DNA of 64,000 nt from Bugulina stolonifera (lineage: Eukaryota > Bryozoa > Gymnolaemata > Cheilostomatida > Bugulidae), in NCBI GenBank assembly GCA_935421135.1, contig OW285191.1:12775700-12839699 (forward strand), written 5' to 3'. How positions within the stretch are numbered: position 1 is the stretch's first letter; every line of letters starts with the position of its first letter. The notes under the pieces were generated by a model. The model saw only the letters and a list, made by a program, of their open reading frames with translations, ran no database searches and was not told where the DNA came from. The position numbers and the translations under genes are program-made. Positions 1 through 11,640 of this stretch are shown piece after piece.

Positions 1-201
1 TGTGTGCACTACCAGCACACTATTATGTGCCATGATAATTTGAGGTAAAACAGTTAATTTTACAGAAACACTGTGTGGGAATTCTTAAAAACTCCATTTT
101 TCTTGTTCAGAGTAAAACATGCATATGCATTACTTGGAAAGTACTTGTCATAGACTTTTTTGCAATATAAAGCTGCAAGTAGTATACAATGTACATTATA
201 T

Positions 202-984
202 TGTAATGGTTTCTGGTATTTCGTGCGGTCGTCCTTGGACGACTGCCGACCCAAAACTGAAGTGCCTATGAGTGGTGCTAGGCCTTCTCATTACATGAAA
301 GATCGAGCGGTCTCAGTAGTCCAATAACTACCAGAGACGACCCATCTGGTCCCAAGTCTGACCTTCAGACTATACATTGAAAGAGAGTGATCCTACCTAG
401 TAGGCGGTTCGCTATGCGAATGACCTGACGAAAGGAAGTGAAAGTCTCTGTATCAAGTATAGATGTGTCTTTATTGAAAGCCAAGTCAAGACTGAGACAA
501 TGAATGATAAAACATGGCCCTTTATATAGTATAAGGACTTCCGTCCGACGTAGTGTCGGGAAAAGACGACATAAGGTCGTCCGGAAGTTGCGCAACAGCA
601 TGGCCGCCAGAAGCCCGACGGCCGACCCAAAAATAGGTCGGGTTATACAAAAGTTGCTTATAATCAGCCAATTCATGTACAAAATTAATATCAATGGATT
701 CTGAGAGGTAGGGCTTCTTTACATGGGTATAAAAGGTACCAAAAGACTTAGTAATTATTATACAAGTATATACAATGATACGCAGTTAAGTAGAATGAGT
801 ATAAACACATACATTGTAGATACACGTATGTAGACAGTAAATGAGTGGTTTAGACATGCAATACAGTTGAGTATGAGTATACGAGTGTTAGTTGAGTAGC
901 GCTGGGACAACTACTAGGCACTTAAGGTGCTATATGTTTTATCCGGGTAGCTGGAGTCGTATACAAATGTCCTGTACCATCACA
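202..984 (-). mobile_element. Solo LTR, family B (783 bp)
   Basis: Read on the minus strand the segment starts TGTGATGG and ends CCATTACA, and it is flanked on both sides by the 4-bp direct repeat ATAT (198-201 and 985-988). This is the signature of an integrated LTR with its target duplication, as in Ty3/Gypsy elements. No internal region adjoins it, so it is a solo LTR left by LTR-LTR recombination. Its middle (about 250-750) matches, in opposite orientation, the LTR at 13072-14255. A TATA-like stretch near 527-535 and a GC-richer U3/R portion are visible. Open frames of about 70-110 codons inside are shadows in the LTR and not genes. Confidence 0.8.
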
Positions 985-1412
985 ATATTATGACACTTGG
1001 AATTGATAGCAATGCCAATTCTCCTAAGCATTCTCTGGGAGATAAACAAAAACTGCTAGTCTCGTACATTTCTATCTGCATCTGGCAGCCTGAGAGCTTT
1101 GCTTTGCTGTAAATACACAATATAATATATAACTAAGATGTGCTTGTAAGCACATCTCTGAGCTGCGCTGATTAGGTGTCCAACACAGAAAGAGTGTGCT
1201 GTATGGATAATTATCCATGTATATGAGTTATTGTGTGATGTACAGTATATCTTACTATACGACTAGCTAAACAGCAAACCAGCAGTGATATTATGTATCT
1301 TGTCAACAGGGCTTCATATAATGCCCTGTTGACAAGATAATGTATAATGTATAATACATATCTGTTACACACCTCATTCTATTACAATGAAACCATCTTT
1401 ATTTCAATCTAG
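985..1412. other. Intergenic or intronic AT-rich stretch, no gene seen
   Basis: Non-coding sequence. It contains a short inverted pair at about 1304-1337, where a motif reading CTTGTCAACAGGGC is followed by its complement, able to form a small hairpin. An upstream exon of the gene starting at 1413 may lie here or left of the window, but I cannot identify one. Confidence 0.4.
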
Positions 1413-4400
1413 TTACAAAAAGGTGTGCAAGCAGATCCCAGGATGTAGCCCTTGGCTATGTCTAAGGGATGACGAGGAGTATCCAATCTCCTGTTTTGGT
1501 GAGTTGTGGCCTTTGGTAGTCTGTCCATGAATACTGGTCAACGTTATTCTATTTTATCCAGCTTTAACCATTCTGGATAAATTAAACAATATGCAAAATT
1601 TGGAAGATGTCAGTGTGTATTAGTAATTTGATAACAAACAGTGGTAAGATTTCATCGCTTAGTCCTATATTTCATCCTAGCTTCATGATCAAGATATATG
1701 TAATAATAAGAACAAAACACAAAATGTAACAATGCACCTTCACACCCCATTTATTATAAATTCAGCAATGCAGGACATGTATGCAAGATCACATGCTTGA
1801 TGATCCAGATAGCTAAACATTGATGAGCTATCAAACTATTTCTCGGCATCAAATTATAATAGGAATCTTAGGTATTATTTTACCACCTGGTGCAGTGTAG
1901 GATACAAATCTCTTTGCAGGAAGACACATGATGGAAATGGTGATTTTTGGGGAGATGGTTGTCTACTGCGATGAGGAGAAACCGTGTACAAAAAATAATA
2001 CCATTTGTACACACCACAATTACTGTGGCTGCACCTATGGCTATGTCCTATATAAAGGGCGATGCGTCAAAACTCATGGTATGTGTTGCTTATATACTTA
2101 GTGCCTTTTCCTTCAATCTGCAAGTACATGTACAATGTACATGTATATCTGAGCCTTATCACTCCTAATCTGAATTGCAACAACTGAATGGACGGCCAAT
2201 GAGAATTAGTTTGAGAGACCACTAACCATCCCAAGTATCTAACTAAATGAGATTTAGCGTATCAAGTATCCAAGTATTTAAATCCATTGTTTTGTTCTTC
2301 AAGTTCAGACTAATTGATGCAGAAAATGCCCTCCTTTAATTTTGTAAAGAGGTTTTGAACAAATACAAAGCCATGATGGACACAGCATAAGATATAACGC
2401 TACTGTAAAAACTGCATTTAGGCAAGTTCCCAAGGTCAGACCACAGAAGTTGCTATGGCCCATAACTTGAAAAACATTTCTTAGATCATCCCAATATTTT
2501 ATATGCGCTTCCAGGTAGTAATACCTATATAGTGTTATGAGAAATTTTATTTTTGAGAACCCCAGTTACATAACCGGAAATAAATACACTAGATAACAAG
2601 TCTTAGAGTACCAAGTAAATACAATATTCAACGATCTACGGATAAAACTGCAGTGAAAATAATGTCTAAATTACCTACATCCATGCAATGTGAAATTTAC
2701 AATGCTTTACATTTTAGACATACCCTCTATGATTAGTAAACATGGTTGAGTAGGTGATTATATGGAACATTTCAGACCTCTCTTTTAAATATGGTACTTA
2801 TGTTTTAGCTCCTTGCATTCAGACCATCAATTGTGACTTCAACGATAGACAACTGGAGTGCCGACAGAATGTTCCAAATAAATTTGGCACAAACAATTCA
2901 TGCATGTGCAAATATGAAGGGAGAGGAGTTGATCCAATAAATGGTTGGTGCACTGAATGTAAGTCACTTCAATATAAGGAGCTGCTGTATACCATCAGCA
3001 AAATACTGATGACCTCTGTGCCCCTTGATTTCAGCCCATACCTACTATCAGATCTGATTGGCAGTCATTGCTGCTACTTTATGAAGTCAATTACTATACA
3101 GTATACAAACACATTGCAATATCTCAAGTCTTTGGCCCACAATGTACCGTTTGCACTTTCATCATCTGGTTGAGACAGCTGAGATTGAGAAACAGTGTTA
3201 TATTTGCCTAGAACCTGCCTATTATACTGAAACAAATTGCGGCCTTTGGTCATGAGCACTAGCTACCTGCTCATAGAGCTATCTGTAAATATTTTATAAA
3301 CTGATCACGGTTGTATATAATCTACAGCATGTAGGCCTACCTTTTAATGAATTAATCATTATTGGAAATTTGTTTAATTTCAGCTTTCAGAGAAATGGCA
3401 CAGCGTTGGTACAATATGCTGGACGAACAGATAGATGTGGCGTTTGTTGTTGGGGTCAACTGTCTCATTTTCGGTGCAGGTTATGTGGCAAAAATCTACA
3501 TGGACAAGTATTTTGAAGAGCTAAAGAAGCAGCTTATCGAAAAGAAGAGGTAAGGCTGGTAATAAGTTATGTATGCTTTCACCATCTACATCGGGTCACT
3601 TTATAGCCTCTGTAGGTACTACAATAATACTCTAAGTCAGGGGTTCCCAACCTGTGCTACAAGGGTGCAATTCATGAATTTAGTCTAGGGGTATGAAACA
3701 AGTTATCAACTTAACACTGCAATTTATGAATGTTATATTATAAAATCTCTGTCTCCAAATGCTTTCAATCTCAGAACCTAGCAGATATACCCCTGGATTG
3801 GAGTAACAACAACTGATACTGTAATGTTTTTGAGTTGGATGATCATACGAGAGCCGAGGGCTGCACGTATGTGAAGGGCTTGGAAGGTGGTAGAGGCCGA
3901 CCAAGTGTACCTTCTGCTCATTACATAAAAGAGTGAACAGTTAATAGGTACTCTTATTAGTGTAGATTGTAGATTATCTTAGACGTAGGCCGATGCTGAG
4001 ACTCATTGGAGCTCAGGACCGACGCAGGTCTAGTAGAGTTTATACTCCGAGGGAGTGATCTGTAGAGTTTATACTCCAAGGGAGTGTAGTGAAGAAGATC
4101 TAACCTTGAGAGCCTAAGTCCGCCGCTAGGTTCATTTAGAACCCGGGATCGGCCTAAGCCTAAGGGGTGGATAGAGATATGCTTAGCCTAGGATGAGGTA
4201 AGCTCGAGCCGTACTGAATCCAAAGGATTCTCAGGTGAAGTTACCCGCCTAAAGAGTAAGCCTCTGTAGGTTGAGTTAGGAGATGTTGCTTTATTCAAGC
4301 GCAATCAACAACTGTTTTACAATAGAAAATGCACTGCCTTATATACATAACAAACTTCCGGTAAAAATGGTTCGACATGGTATCGGACGGCCGACAGGGG

Positions 4401-7165
4401 GTCGGCTCCGGAACTTACGCAACAATATGTCTGGTTCCGCCCGACCTGGCCATATGAAAAGGTCGGCCATGGCACAAAAAGTGCTTACAATAGGTAAAAA
4501 CATGTCGTGTGTAAATCTGAGCTAAATCCATAAGGTCGGCCACATAGTTACAGTATAAAGTGGCAAAAAGACTCTAACAATATGCAATCAAGTAAGGATA
4601 GACAATTACTAAATAAGTATAAATGTGGGAAAAACCAAGTTGCAATAGAGAGTAATTCCAAGGCTTGATTGCTAATACAGACATGTATATAAGACACGCA
4701 GTGGATAATAGGGTATTGAATGCATAGATAATAACAGATAGACAATGCATGGATATGTGAATAAGGTTAATTGTCAGCTAATGATATTGTTAAGTGGCTA
4801 GCTAAGGGAGGCCAGCGGCCAGGACCCTTTTGGAGCCGGCCAGGAGAGACAGCATCTGCTTGGGTACCGGGGTCTTCTTGAGTACCTCGGCATAGGTCAG
4901 CTGGGGGTAGTCGTCGGCTGGCTGTTCCATCACAATACTTTCACACTTATTTGACAACATCTCAACAAAAGAGATAGCATTGTGTGATTGTTAAGATTTA
5001 GCAAAATGGCAACCAAGAAATGATAAGATGGTAGGGAAGTTCAAACTACAACAGTGATCCTCACACCTACTAAATATTTTTCCGCCATGTTGCTATGTAA
5101 TTTCCGGTATGATACCTTATCGTACCAGCTCGATACCATATCGGCCTTTTAGCCGGAAGTTTATTATGTATAAAAGCTCACGCAATTTTCTGTATCAAAT
5201 CAGTTGCTAATTGCGCTCTGAATAAAGCAACATCTCCTAACTCAACCTACAGAGTCTTAATCTTGCAGGCAGACAGCTTCAGCTCTGGTCTTTTAGACCT
5301 CAGCACCCGAGCTCGTCCTCAAACTCGTTTAAGACATTTTCTACACTCCTTGTGAGTATTAACCATCGTACGTTAGCCGATCTTGGATTCTTCAATGAAT
5401 CTAGCATCAGGTCTATGTCCCTAGATCAACACATATTTTCTACACTCCTTTGGAGTATAAACTATAGGACCTATGTCGACTCTTGACTCTACAATGAGTC
5501 TAAGCATTGGCCTGCGTCCTCTCCAGTAATTACAAGAGCTTTACTTAACTGTTCACTCTTTATGTAATGTGTGGAAGTTTACCTTGGCAGCCCACTACCA
5601 CTACCAAGCACTTCTCGCACCCGTGCTAATATCGGCACTCATGCGTTTACCAAACACTAATCCATTACATTGGTGGTAGTGGTGGGATCTTTTGGTCAGC
5701 TCTTTACAGTAAGAGGGAAGGCAATTACGGCCTCGGCACTAAACCGAGAACCCACCAGACTGAACAGTTAGTCGTCCTAAGCTCCACATGAACAAGATGA
5801 CCACGTCGTCTTCAAATAACACGAAACACTAACCTCTTCTTTACTTGGACTACGGACTCGGCCCTAGAGCCTCCTCCTTTACAAGGGCAGTCGGGTCTAC
5901 TTCAACCTGTGGAACCACGGACTCAGCTCGGCGGCTGTAGCCCCAGCGGCCTCCTCGCTAACCGAAGTAACCAAGAGTCTACTTCAGCAATCACCCAATC
6001 CAGGCACGTCTAGGAACCTCGTCCCTTGCCAAGGAAGAACTACATTAGCCACGACTAGTACACCCAAAAGATCAAAAAGGTCCTGACAAATCTACCACAT
6101 TAGGCATCTCCCATCCCTCAATACAATAGGGAAGGAAATGTCGAGCTCTTCATAGAAAAATTTACTTACATAGCAGAGGTACAACGATGGAGTGCCCAGG
6201 ACGCCCTTGTCCACCTACGAGGAACCCTAAACGGTCGGGCACAAGGATGTGGCCAACCCGATGCCATGGAAGGAATCTTCTTACTATTGAGGAATACCTT
6301 CGGCATGACTGACCAGGCAGCTTGGCTGAAACTTACACATATTTTTTAAGGGAGACACACGTCTCCAAGGTCATGCAGATCACACTCGCCGGCTCCTACC
6401 GACGGCCTTCTCAGGAGTTCCCCTCCCCCGAAATTCGGGAGAGATGGGCACTCGAGAAGTTCCGCACTACACTACAAAATACTGCACTACCGCTGCACTT
6501 CGCTGCAGTGCAACCACTCACACTAGAGGCAGCCGTCCAGCATAGTTATGAACTCCTTCAAATTCCTTACCAACCAGTCTTCAAAAGGGCATCTCTGGAT
6601 CGGACCATCCCCTCTTCGGATCTTCACATGGTCGCTTCAACCGGCCAACTTCAGTGTACTGCTCTGCATCAGAAACCTCTCCACTCGGGTCAACTCCCCG
6701 ATTCTACACACAGTCTGTCCAGTCAGACCTGCACTGGCACTTCCTTCCAAGAGGACGACTCGACCCACTAAACAGCGGGCATCCCGGCCACAAACCAGCA
6801 TTCTTTCCGCAGTCAACGCTCCAGACTAGCAAGGCCCCGGGTTCAAACCCCAGTCAGGGACTAGTATTTTCATGGATTTCAAACAAGTCTCTGACTGCTC
6901 AAAAACAATTTCTTTGCTAAAAATACATCATAACAAACAAAAGTTTTAGCTGGTTTTCCAGACAGTGTATCTAGTTTACGACATGACATTATAAACCCGG
7001 CCAGTCTTTAATGTTTTCAACCACAGTGCAGTACTTTGTCACATTTCTGCAAAAACCTCACTTTTCTGTAGAAGACAAATGATGGAGGAGCGGCAAAGAA
7101 AGAAAGAAGAGCGGCTAAGGCTTCAGGAGGAGAGATTAGCAGAATGGTACCTGTTTAGATACCAG
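1413..7165 (+). CDS. Cysteine-rich (EB/EGF-like) single-pass membrane protein, internal exons
   Basis: Five exons fit together by splice sites and phase: 1413-1498, 1920-2078, 2809-2958, 3384-3549 and 7072-7165. Each has a plausible AG acceptor (weak tract before 1413) and GT donor, and introns 1-3 are all phase 1. The product has about 11 cysteines in the first three exons with spacing like EB or EGF modules (for example CDEEKPC, CGCTYGY, SCMCKYEG), then a hydrophobic segment in exon 4 (VAFVVGVNCLIFGAGYVAKI) followed by a charged, Lys/Glu/Arg-rich coiled-coil-like tail in exons 4-5. This implies an extracellular Cys-rich domain, one membrane span and a cytosolic helix. Start and stop exons were not found; the last exon may read through its donor to a stop near 7331. 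Intron 4 holds a solo LTR and a gag-bearing LTR fragment. I do not recognise the family; function is unknown. Confidence 0.6.
2440..2575 (-). repeat. Dispersed repeat Y, copy 1
   Basis: The segment is similar, in reverse complement, to 11505-11640. Shared landmarks are a stretch reading ATGGCCCATAACTTGAAAAA and one reading CCCCAGTTACATAAC. It lies in intron 2 of the cysteine-rich membrane gene. No terminal repeats or coding capacity are seen, so the class is unknown. Confidence 0.6.
3820..4934 (-). mobile_element. Solo LTR, family A (1115 bp)
   Basis: On the minus strand it runs from TGTGATGGAACAGCC to AAAACATTACA and is flanked by the direct repeat ATAC (3816-3819 and 4935-4938). The paralogous repeat at 9300-9540 carries the same site without the insertion (GTAT at 9421-9424), which proves the boundaries. 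The LTR includes a GC-rich U3 start with a short open frame, a TATA-like region near 4346, a polyadenylation-like AATAAA near 4290 on the minus strand, and a long R/U5. Related copies lie at 5086-5669, 8250-8610 and 16010-16376. Confidence 0.85.
4802..4930 (-). CDS. 42-codon open frame at the start of the family A LTR
   Basis: An ATG sits four bases inside the LTR start and opens a 42-residue frame ending in TAG. The predicted peptide is hydrophilic then Ala/Leu-rich (MEQPADDYPQLTYAEV at the start), and the DNA here is much more GC-rich than the rest of the LTR, as coding DNA in the gag remnant is. The frame is also open upstream across the LTR boundary. It may be the C-terminal tail of a polyprotein that in a full-length element reads into its 3' LTR, or a chance frame. 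The related LTR at 202-984 opens with the same ATG but stops after about 14 codons, which argues against a conserved protein. Confidence 0.25.
   Translation of the reverse strand: MEQPADDYPQLTYAEVLKKTPVPKQMLSLLAGSKRVLAAGLP
5086..5669 (+). mobile_element. 5'-truncated family A LTR with adjoining primer-binding region
   Basis: Matches the R/U5 half of the family A LTR, including the block around AATAAAGCAACATCTCC at 5221-5237, and ends in CCATTACA at 5669. Directly downstream a TGG-starting stretch at 5671-5688 (TGGTGGTAGTGGTGGGAT) sits where a tRNA primer-binding site belongs, and a gag remnant follows. The U3 part of the LTR is missing, so this is the left side of a broken LTR retrotransposon. 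Confidence 0.7.
6131..6771 (+). pseudogene. Broken gag of an LTR retrotransposon
   Basis: Two overlapping frames, shifted near 6320, carry a Retrotrans_gag-like pattern. The first (6131-6350) includes a segment like FIEKFTYIAEVQRWSAQDAL and a later FGMTDQAAW; the second (6322 onward) continues with an Arg/Pro-rich helical region and PEIRERWALEKFR. At least one frameshift and a stop disable it. It follows the LTR at 5086-5669 with a leader between, the expected order for a Ty3/Gypsy-type element. No pol is present downstream; the element is truncated by about 6.9 kb. Composition is markedly more GC-rich than the flanks. Confidence 0.65.
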
Positions 7166-7380
7166 GTATGCAGGCTAATGTTACATAATGTTTGTTTACT
7201 ATTACATGTTAGATGCAATGTAAACTATGTTCTAGTGGCACACTCGATGAAATTGACATCCCACATGCGTGTCTATATACTTGCACTAAAGATCTTATAT
7301 ATAATTTTAATTGACTCATCAATAATTTTATAGAAGTGGCACATTCATCTTATGACACAATGCTACCCTGCTATTAGTTA

Positions 7381-8126
7381 AGGGTATGCTACATGGACGC
7401 ACAACTTCTGCGAATATCGCCAGTTTAAAAAACAGAAAACGCTGTTAGGTGCTACAAAGAAGTTGTCTACTCATTAATTCAACTAAAGGCAAGAGTAAAT
7501 AAGTTCAAGAAATTAATGTAGCCTGTGAACCTAAAAAATAATAACTGGGGGTTGTGATACATTTACATTCAATCTCTTTTGAATTAGCCCTTCCATATTG
7601 TAGCTTAAAGTAAAACCTTCACTATTTCAGCAATATATCGGAACAAGCGGGTTGAAATATTTCTGCTCAGTGAAAACTAAGTTCAACTAAATGCTTTTTA
7701 TACGTAACGAGCATCTGAAAGGGTTGACTTGAATTAATTTATGGTTTAGGATGCACACAATAGCTTGACTGTTGGTTTAATTTATTTACCTTGTGTTTAT
7801 AATAAGGATTGAACTTCTCCCACAGTGCTTGTCTTTTGTTGGATTAATTTAAACAACATAGCTATACAGATTTCGTCCATTTTGCGTCAGTAGAATATAG
7901 CACAAATTTAAATTAAATTAATTTTAATTTATTCAATGGTTTCATTTTATTATCCTAAAAGCTAAACTCAACTGCTAGCACCTTGTCAAAGCATCTTAAG
8001 TTAGCTGTAGCCAATCAACACTCGATTCGCATTTTGTAACGTTAAAAATTTATAACAAGCAATAAACATCAGTAATCGCAAAACGCAAAATTTATGCGAT
8101 TTGTATAAATTCGTGTAGCATGCCCT
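7381..8126. mobile_element. MITE with 3-bp TTA target duplication (Harbinger-like)
   Basis: Ends are inverted: AGGGTATGCTACATGG at the left and its near-complement CGTGTAGCATGCCCT at the right. Each end is flanked by TTA (7378-7380 and 8127-8129), the target duplication used by PIF/Harbinger elements. The 746-bp interior is AT-rich with no coding frame, so this would be a non-autonomous element. It lies just after the last recognised exon of the cysteine-rich membrane gene. Confidence 0.65.
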
Positions 8127-8249
8127 TTATGCATGTTTTGACCATACATTTGTAATTACATACCGCTTATATACTTATAATGTGCATTACTTAAACCACT
8201 ACTGTCGCACTATTCAATATTTGCAAAATAGTGTGGTGAAACAGCCTCC

Positions 8250-8610
8250 GTGGTTATGGTACCTAGGCCAGCCACACAAACATTACAATAGCTGACATTT
8301 AATTACATAATCCTATCTATGCATTGTTATCCACATTCATTATTATTTTATATACTGCGTGTCTTATATACATATGTACTAGCAATCAAGCCTTGGAATT
8401 ACGCACTATTGCAACTTGGTTTTTCCCACATTTATATACTTATTTAGTAATTGCCTGTTCTTGCTTGATTGTGAATTATTAGTCTTTTTGCCATTTTATA
8501 TAGTAACTTCGTGGCCGACCTTATAGATTAAGCTCATAATTATATACGGCATGTTTCTCCTTATTGTAAGCACATTTTGAAACTGCCGAATGGGTCTATG
8601 TTACAATAAT
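8250..8610 (+). mobile_element. Family A LTR fragment (U3 side)
   Basis: Aligns in forward orientation with the minus-strand LTR around 4520-4790, sharing blocks such as GCAATCAAGCCTTGGAATTA and TTGGTTTTTCCCACATTTAT. The 3' half of the LTR is absent. Boundaries are approximate. Confidence 0.65.
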
Positions 8611-9299
8611 AGTGTATTAGTTCTGGATAGCAGTGGTGGGTTTGTGAATTGCTACATTTGGTCTGTTAGATAGCTCTAGCTTGTGGGTTTTGTTGTGCTT
8701 GTAGGTAACAATGCAGAGGACCCACAAAAGATCATACTCATTTTGAGTAGGACGGCAGGTACTTACCTACAACTAGCCTATGTACATGTAGTTATTATTA
8801 ATTGGTAGTTTCTAAAATTCAGTCTACACGCCTACTAGTAGAAGTGCACTGCAAATTGCCTGTTATAAGAATATTATTACCTGTTTACTTACATGATTGT
8901 AGAACTTATCATTGTTTGGCTAAGTTTAACAATAATTAAAATGGTTAGTTGGTTTGTGGAAGCTTTGTGCTGGTACACCTAATTACTTGTTGTAATAACT
9001 TGGGATCTGATAGTAGCCAGGTAGTAATGCAGGAAACAAATAATGTTGCTGAGCCATTTGCTTTAAAAGGAATGTTGTTGATAAATTGCAAATTATTCAA
9101 CTACAACCCAATCTTTCCAAAATAGTTTGTATATTATTAAGCATATTGATATCGTATTGTATTGATTGTAGAACCCAAGTACACCGAAAATGGATCTATG
9201 GAGACCAAAACTGTTAAGTAGTGTAATAAATTTTTAAGCTATCAAGAATTAAAACAATAAAAGTCTATATCTTGCTCTCTCACCTCATGATCTCTTTGT
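8611..9299. other. AT-rich non-coding stretch
   Basis: No open frame of note, no terminal repeat pair and no recognisable exon. It is bounded by an LTR fragment on the left and dispersed repeat Z on the right. Confidence 0.4.
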
Positions 9300-9540
9300 G
9301 AATCAAATAGTATCACTATGTTGTAGTTTGAACTTCCCCACCATCCTATCATTTCTTGGTTGCTATTTTGCTAAGTCAATGCTATCTCTTATGTTGAGCT
9401 GTTTTCAAATAAGTGTGAAAGTATCAGTTATTGCTACTCCAATCCAGGGGTATATCTGCTAGGTTCTGAGATTGAAAACATATTTGGAGACAGATTTTCA
9501 GAAGGAGTTCGGGCTCAGTTAATCATTGGAGTAGGGGTGG
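9300..9540 (+). repeat. Dispersed repeat Z, uninterrupted copy
   Basis: The same repeat as the split copy at 3700-5066 but without the LTR. Landmarks are GTAGTTTGAACTTCCC, TTTCTTGGTTGC, AAATAAGTGTGAAAGTATCAG and ATCCAGGGGTATATCTGC. It serves as the empty site for the LTR at 3820-4934. Confidence 0.7.
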
Positions 9541-10373
9541 TGTCATACTGCACATCCTTGAAAGCCTGTAAACTTCTGGTTTGGCATTGGATATATTATT
9601 TTCTAGTTAAAATGGAATTTTAATGAGTCCATGTTTTACAAAATTTTAATATCACCCTTTACTAACTAGAATTCATCTGTGGACTGTGGATAACTTGTGG
9701 TAAATTGTTTGTAATTAATATCAGTTTATTTGATTGCCAAAATGTCTTTCTCCACTTCACATAACTAAGCAAGACTCAACAACACAAACTCTACTAGCCA
9801 ACTACTACAACTTACATCTAATATGTCACAAGTACATGCTAAAAATCACCTCATCTTTCTGGCCAATCAGGCTTCAGCAATATGATACACTGTATAGCAT
9901 AATTGTCAATGTCATGTACGCTTCACTTGAGACAAGGTCATTATATGAGTCATATCAACACACTACATGGACATGCTCATCTGTAATATTACATTGCTTC
10001 ATTCCTCCATATTTTATACAAAAACCCCAATGTTGAGGTTAGCCTCTCTTCCAAAAAGAAAAGAAGACAACTTCTAGGTAAACTAAACAAATACTATAAT
10101 ATTGTAATGGTCCGGACAATTTCTAAGAGCTGAGGCCCAACTACCCGAGAACACTAACATTACTGTGCTGTGTTTAGACTACTTGTTAGAACAGCAGAAA
10201 CCAAAACTCTAGCTCTTACATGTATATATAGCTCTCTGGACATACAGTAATCTTAATTGTATTATTAGGCCGAAAAGCCGACCCAACTACATGACATTTG
10301 CTAGAAGCAGTGTTGAAGTGTGTACCCTAATTTTAATAGCAGCTTTTGCTCATTCAGTTTATGTGGACCCTGG

Positions 10374-10425
10374 TAGTGTAGGGGTGTGTGCTTGACCCTC
10401 ATTTACTGGGTCTGGAGTTCAATTC
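10374..10425 (+). repeat. tRNA-like RNA polymerase III promoter, probable SINE head
   Basis: An A-box-like TAGTGTAGGGG (10374-10384) is followed about 30 bases later by a B-box-like GGAGTTCAATTC (10414-10425). The spacing and order match a tRNA-derived internal promoter. The T-arm and acceptor do not pair well, so this is not a functional tRNA gene; a tRNA-derived SINE head or a decayed tRNA is more likely. Confidence 0.4.
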
Positions 10426-10519
10426 TCACTAGAGCATGATTTTTATTCACTTAATAATTCACTAATTTCTCAGCTACTATAGGATTATGACTTGTGGAAA
10501 GCTATACAACAGTAATCTG

Positions 10520-10875
10520 CAAAATTGCATGCACCTTGCAAATACCAACATGCTCAACGAATTAAGCAAAAATAATTTACTGATAGATTTAAACTTGCTG
10601 CAATTGGTTAAGCTGAAATCCAAATTTAAACTTTGCTCTTTCATAATAAAAAGAACATACTAACGAGAAAATTTGTATACTTAATTTGATTTATGGTGTA
10701 TAGTTCAGATACCATTTTAGTTGGTAGGCTAGTTTGTGGGCCCTACAACATGCCCACACTAAATGGAAACAGTGCTTAAACTATAGGCTATGTTAACAAA
10801 CAATAATGTTTATCTCTTCATAGAGACTATTTTGATTGGATGCTATAACTGTGACGTGTTGAGTGCCAGAGATGT
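10520..10875 (+). repeat. Dispersed repeat X, copy 1
   Basis: Reverse complement of 15245-15625 over most of its length. Shared blocks are GCAAATACCAACATG, TTAAACTTTGCTC, TAGTTTGTGGGCCCTACAA and GATGCTATAACTGTGACGT. No coding capacity; class unknown. Confidence 0.65.
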
Positions 10876-11169
10876 GGAGATGTCTACTGCTTAATGCCAG
10901 CTACTCATATGCTCATATTTTTAAACCAGACTGTTACTGATATACTTATAATGTACGTTAGTAGTATGTCAGCAAAGATCTACACAGACGAGTACCCTGC
11001 TATTAATAGATTTTGACCGGTTTCTTCTTTAAAACCTCTGTTATGCGTCTCCAACCTTTACTGAAACCTATAAGAAATCTAGGAAACGTATTTAAAATTG
11101 AAAGCTTACTAGTATGTCTGATGTGATGTTAAAATTTATAGATCAAAACATTGTACTGTGAATTTGTGC

Positions 11170-11310
11170 TACCAAGAGAAAAAGGTACACTACTAGCAAG
11201 ATAACCACTCCCTTCGGCGAGTAGCATCATAGCAACGTTACAAAGCTTCAGTAGTCAAATTCAGTCAAATTTATACGAAGAATATACCACTCCAATAAAA
11301 AAATTAAATT
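11170..11310 (+). repeat. Dispersed repeat W, copy 1
   Basis: Similar in direct orientation to 25590-25730: AGCAAGATAACCA, CAGCTTC or CAAAGCTTC, TCAAATTTATAC and GAATATACCA recur in the same order. No gene seen. Confidence 0.55.
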
Positions 11311-11504
11311 TCTAACCATCAATGATAACATACAGTAGTTGTAATGTACAATGTATGTACTTTTCGGAAGGCATCGCTACCCTGCCCAGCATAATATAAA
11401 AATGCTCTGATGAAAATGATGCTACATAACATACTATAAGCTGTGGCAGCAAGGACGCTATGTATACACTATTGTATACACTATATTATATTGACTCTTA
11501 AGGT

Positions 11505-11640
11505 TATGTAACTGGGGTTTCCAAAAATAAAATTCCTTTTCACACTATATAGGCTTTACTACCTGAAAAAACATAAGAAAAAATTGGGAAGGTCTAAGGA
11601 ATATTTTTCAAGTTATGGCCCATAGTAACTTTGGGGTCTG
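11505..11640 (+). repeat. Dispersed repeat Y, copy 2
   Basis: Opposite-orientation partner of 2440-2575. It includes GTTATGTAACTGGGG and TTTTTCAAGTTATGGCCCAT. Confidence 0.6.

Larger units (their letters stand above)
3638..5066 (-). repeat. Dispersed repeat Z split by an LTR insertion
   Basis: The flanks 3700-3819 and 4935-5066, joined across the solo LTR between them, match on the minus strand the uninterrupted repeat at 9300-9540. The left edge at 3638 begins CAGGGGTTCCCAACC, a terminal motif typical of hAT elements, so this may be the end of an old hAT element. The interrupted and uninterrupted copies together form a filled/empty site pair for the LTR at 3820-4934. Confidence 0.6.

Noticed and set aside
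6815..6870. tRNA gene suggested by a GGTTCAAACCC B-box-like motif
   Set aside because: No A-box at the right distance and no cloverleaf pairing; it lies in the tail of the gag remnant.
9734..10036. 100-codon plus-strand frame
   Set aside because: No motif, no splice signals and composition like surrounding non-coding DNA.
10104..10310. Another LTR beginning TGTAATGGTCC
   Set aside because: The start resembles family B but I could find neither a matching end nor a target duplication nor body similarity.
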